Source: Gibbula magus | Lineage: Eukaryota > Mollusca > Gastropoda > Trochida > Trochidae | Assembly (NCBI GenBank): GCA_936450465.1 | Contig: OW388300.1 | Location: 52,455,551 to 52,519,550 of the forward strand | Length of the DNA stretch: 64,000 nt | Direction: 5' to 3' | Part shown: in pieces, positions 60,893-64,000 of the stretch | How the letters are laid out: every line of letters starts with the position of its first letter | How positions within the stretch are numbered: position 1 is the stretch's first letter | Notes under the pieces: model-generated | What the model was told of the DNA's origin: nothing | The model's database searches: none | Seen by the model: the letters and a program-made list of their open reading frames with translations, nothing else | Position numbers and translations under genes: made by a program

Positions 60893-61032
60893 ATATTCTG
60901 ACACATCTCACCTCACTCAGTGATGCCTGGACCTTGGGAATGTCTTACAACATAACACAACCAACACATTTGAAAACAGAAGGTGTATTCCTCATATTCC
61001 CTGAAATCCTTTTAATCAATTTACTGTCAAAG

Positions 61033-61211
61033 TGAATATCTTATTTCATTTCGATTGTTATTGAGTAAAATAGCAGATCACTTCCAGGTCTGATTCCACA
61101 TAGCAATCATTAAGGATTATCTTTCAAAGAAATGTGCGACCGTCCAACTAAGTAGTCTTGACATTGAACTTGATATCACCTCACCTTACCGACTGATTGA
61201 ATCACATTTGT
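61033..61211 (+). repeat. Left copy of a 179-bp direct repeat
   Basis: Identical by eye, without gaps, to 61946-62124 (constant offset of 913 bp). It flanks the LINE insertion and is best read as an unusually long target-site duplication. Confidence 0.9.
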
Positions 61212-61945
61212 CATATCAGACCCATGGATTCATTTTATCAAAACTTTATTAGATAGAATTGGCTTATCAAATGTATTTGTAAATCCGTTGGTATGCTCTA
61301 CGTCTTTCCTAGTTCTAAAAGCTGGACAAATTCTAACTGATCAATTTATTCAACAATGGCGAGAAAACATCAGATCAAGCCCAAAAGGACTCTATTATCA
61401 ACACTATAAACAATCACTTGCTTTTGAAAATTATCTTCTTTTACCAAGAAATATCTATATGCCGATTTTGAAATTCAGAACACTAAACCTAAACTTACCA
61501 ATTGAAACTGGAAGATGGCATAGCATACCAAGAGATGAAAGAACTTGTAAAATCTGTAACTTGAATGAAATAGGTGACGAATTACACTATATACTTACAT
61601 GTCCAACGTTATATGAAAAACGAAAGTTATATTTACCCAGTATGCAGAGTTTAAACGCTATATGTAACCTTACCCATGCTCTAACTCCATCAACTAAACG
61701 AAATATGAAATTTTTGTCAAACTTCGTTATCCATCTTAACAATCTGTTATCCAATGTTTAATCACTAAATGATATTTTACACTTAAGTTATGTAACCAAC
61801 TGTATGTGATCGGTTAATTAATTAATTATATATGTAATCAATAATCGTCTGCCATAAGACGCATGCCTTTATTATGAAAATATGTATCTATGTATGCTCT
61901 TGTACCACTAAGGTGGTTTTTTGAGTAATAAAATCGTTGAATCGT
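61212..61945 (+). mobile_element. Young 5'-truncated LINE with intact ORF2 C-terminus
   Basis: The insert opens in frame (ISDPWIHFIKTLLDRIGLSN from 61213) and stays open for 182 codons to TAA at 61759-61761. The product is the region after the reverse-transcriptase domain of a non-LTR element. It ends in a zinc-knuckle-like block TCKICNLNEIGDELHYILTC (C-x2-C ... H-x4-C), found in many L2/CR1/RTE-X-type ORF2 C-termini (zf-RVT). The 3' UTR holds GGTGGTTTTTTGAGTAATAAAAT and the tail is a duplicated ATCGTTGA word instead of poly(A). No frameshift or stop and perfect flanking repeats mark it as a recent insertion. An ATG-initiated frame (61288) undercounts it. Confidence 0.88.
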
Positions 61946-62124
61946 TGAATATCTTATTTCATTTCGATTGTTATTGAGTAAAATAGCAGATCACTTCCAG
62001 GTCTGATTCCACATAGCAATCATTAAGGATTATCTTTCAAAGAAATGTGCGACCGTCCAACTAAGTAGTCTTGACATTGAACTTGATATCACCTCACCTT
62101 ACCGACTGATTGAATCACATTTGT
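61946..62124 (+). repeat. Right copy of the 179-bp direct repeat
   Basis: Matches 61033-61211 base for base as far as I can compare. The junction TGAAT overlaps the terminal ATCGTTGAAT of the LINE tail. Confidence 0.9.
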
Positions 62125-62327
62125 AAATTATTTTAGTCGAAATTTTCATTAAGAAATCTTTCCATGAAAAGTTTTATTTCAATTCGAGTTCAAAGCATAC
62201 AGTGAATGTAATGTCTTTTTTCTTCAGCGAACTATTTTCCGGCCGTATTTCTTGTCTTCAACTCCATCCCTGATATCTCTAATCTTCAACTATGAGCACT
62301 GTCCATCTATTTGCCTGCGGAAATCCG

Positions 62328-63515
62328 CACAATACATTAATATCAACAATATAAGTTGTATGCTCCTCTCGAGGACAATACGGTATCATGTATCATCTTT
62401 ATACCAATCCGTAAAATACATATGATATCAACAATATAAGTTGTATGCTCCTCTCGAGGGCAATACGGTATCATGTACCATCTTTGTACCAATCCGTACA
62501 ATACATATGATATCAACAATATAATTTGTATGTTTCTCTCGAGGGTAATACGGCGGTATCATATGTACCATCTTTGTACCAATCCGTACATTACATATGA
62601 TATCAACAATATAAGTTGTATGCTCCTCTCGAGGACAATACGGTATCATGTACCATCTTTGTACCAATCCGTACAATACATATGCTATCAACAATATAAG
62701 TTGTATGTTTCTCTCGAGGGTAATACGGCGGTATCATGTACCATCTTTGTACCAATCCGTACAATACATATGATATCAACAATTTAAGTTGTATGCTCCT
62801 CTCGTGGACAATACGGTATCATGTACCATCTTTGTGCCAATCCGTCCAATACAAATGATATCAACAATATAAGTTGTATGCTACTCTCGATGACAATACG
62901 GTATCATGTACCATCTTTGTACCAATCCGTACACTGCATATGATATCAACAATATAAGTTGTATGCTCCTCTCGAGGACAATACGGTATCATGTACCATA
63001 TTTGTACCAATCCGTACAATACATATGATATCAACAATATAAGTTGTATGTTTCTCTCGAGGGTAATACGGCGGTATCATGTACCATCTTTGTACCAATC
63101 CGTACATTACATATGATATCAACAATATAAGTTGTATGCTCCTCTCGAGGACGATACGGTATCATGTACCATCTTTGTACCAATCCGTACAATACATATG
63201 ATATCAACAATATAAGTTGTATGCTCCTCTCGAGGACAATACGGTATCATGTACCATCTTTGTGCCAATCCGTCCAATACATATGATATCAACAATATAA
63301 GTTGTATGCTCCTCTCGATGACAATACGGTATCATGTACCATCTTTGTACCAATCCGTACAATACATATGATATCAACAATATAAGTTGTATGCTCCTCT
63401 CGAGGACAATACGGTATCATGTACCATATTTGTACCAATCCGTACAATACATATGATATCAACAATATAAGTTGTATGTTTCTCTCGAGGGTAATACGGC
63501 GGTATCATGTACCAA
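62328..63515. repeat. Minisatellite, 85-88-bp unit
   Basis: About 14 units with ATGATATCAACAATATAAGT, TGTATGCTCCTCTCGAGGAC, AATACGGTATCATGTACC and ATCTTTGTACCAATCCGTAC. A second type (TGTTTCTCTCGAGGGTAATA with CGGCGG) recurs every few units, giving a higher-order pattern. Almost all units retain CTCGAG. The array stops abruptly at ATGTACCAAATTGCC. Confidence 0.96.
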
Positions 63516-64000
63516 ATTGCCTGTGCGTGTCTCTGTAAGAACAAATCTGGAGTCCGAACTTAGATAGATAGAGGAAATATGAGATGACCATTCGATAGAA
63601 CACAATGATGAACATCTCAGCCAATTATGGTCCTGAAATATGCCCAAACAAGAAGGTGTCGTTACTCTCTCTCACACCTTATTGTTCTTAATATAGAACA
63701 AGGTTCAACAGTAGTCACATTAGCGGTGAACTCTGAAAATGGATACCCTCATTATTTCTTCCCAATCAATATGACTTCTGTCTTGTATGAAATGTATTGG
63801 CGTCGCATAATCGTATAATATTCCTCCTTTCTATACATTGATATTGACATTTCAAAGAGTGAAAAGTTAGGTTATATAGAGGCGTGTATAGATGTTATAT
63901 AAGTAAATTTAAATAATACACTGAAGACTTATATAAACTTTTATAATCAATACTTTATCTTCCAAGATGCATATTCTGCTTCTTGTTTCGAAGCTTCATC
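63516..64000. other. Intergenic DNA, no gene seen
   Basis: Unique AT-rich sequence up to the window edge. Short open frames without recognisable features. Confidence 0.4.

Overview
This is nuclear DNA of a multicellular animal, most likely a marine invertebrate. Supporting signs are very low gene density, AT-rich intergenic DNA, several families of degenerate non-LTR retrotransposons, a Penelope-like element, tRNA-derived SINEs, many small inverted-repeat elements and an exceptional load of minisatellites. A cephalochordate or a mollusc fits best, but the sequence alone does not decide between them. Nothing suggests a bacterial, viral or organellar origin.

Only two complete protein genes are clear. 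(1) A single-exon Fer3-like (PTFb family) bHLH transcription factor lies on the minus strand at 25337-26059. It has a TATA box, a CCAAT box and two CACGTG E-boxes upstream. (2) An intronless class A GPCR lies on the plus strand at 58717-59643. Its stop codon is followed almost at once by a 44-bp minisatellite whose units carry AATAAA. For both genes the first ATG lies inside the longest open frame, so the starts used here are ATG 26059 and ATG 58717. Weaker partial genes are also listed. They are a hidden minus-strand terminal exon at 36613-36834 with a poly(A) signal, a chain of three same-phase plus-strand exons (28805-31111, one only 15 nt), a minus exon at 31363-31512 and a plus exon at 16203-16369.

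Layout: 1-12.9 kb is dominated by tandem arrays (34-bp at 1.2 kb, 71-bp at 3.0-6.06 kb, 35-bp at 6.6 kb, 34-bp at 8.3 kb, 40-bp at 9.5-11.7 kb), with a 530-bp inverted-repeat element between two of them. 13-24 kb holds a CR1/Jockey-like LINE relic on the minus strand (18.1-20.4 kb) broken by three later insertions, plus small DNA elements and a 40-bp array. 24-28.6 kb is the bHLH locus. 28.6-38 kb holds the candidate split genes and a Sox/homeodomain-site-rich block. 38-47 kb holds minisatellites, a second LINE relic, a SINE and two hairpin elements. 48.3-49.2 kb is unique sequence rich in developmental factor motifs. 50-54.4 kb is two large arrays (about 25-bp and 70-bp). 54.7-56 kb is a cluster of four mobile elements, including the Penelope-like remnant. 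58.7-60.1 kb is the GPCR and its 3' array. 61.0-62.1 kb is a young, 5'-truncated LINE flanked by 179-bp direct repeats. 62.3-63.5 kb is an 85-bp array.

No operon-like or defence-like system is present. The most informative biology is the layered insertion history, above all three nested insertions whose removal restores the host LINE reading frame, together with the minisatellite landscape and the possible cis-regulatory blocks. Repeat periods and copy numbers were counted by eye and are approximate.
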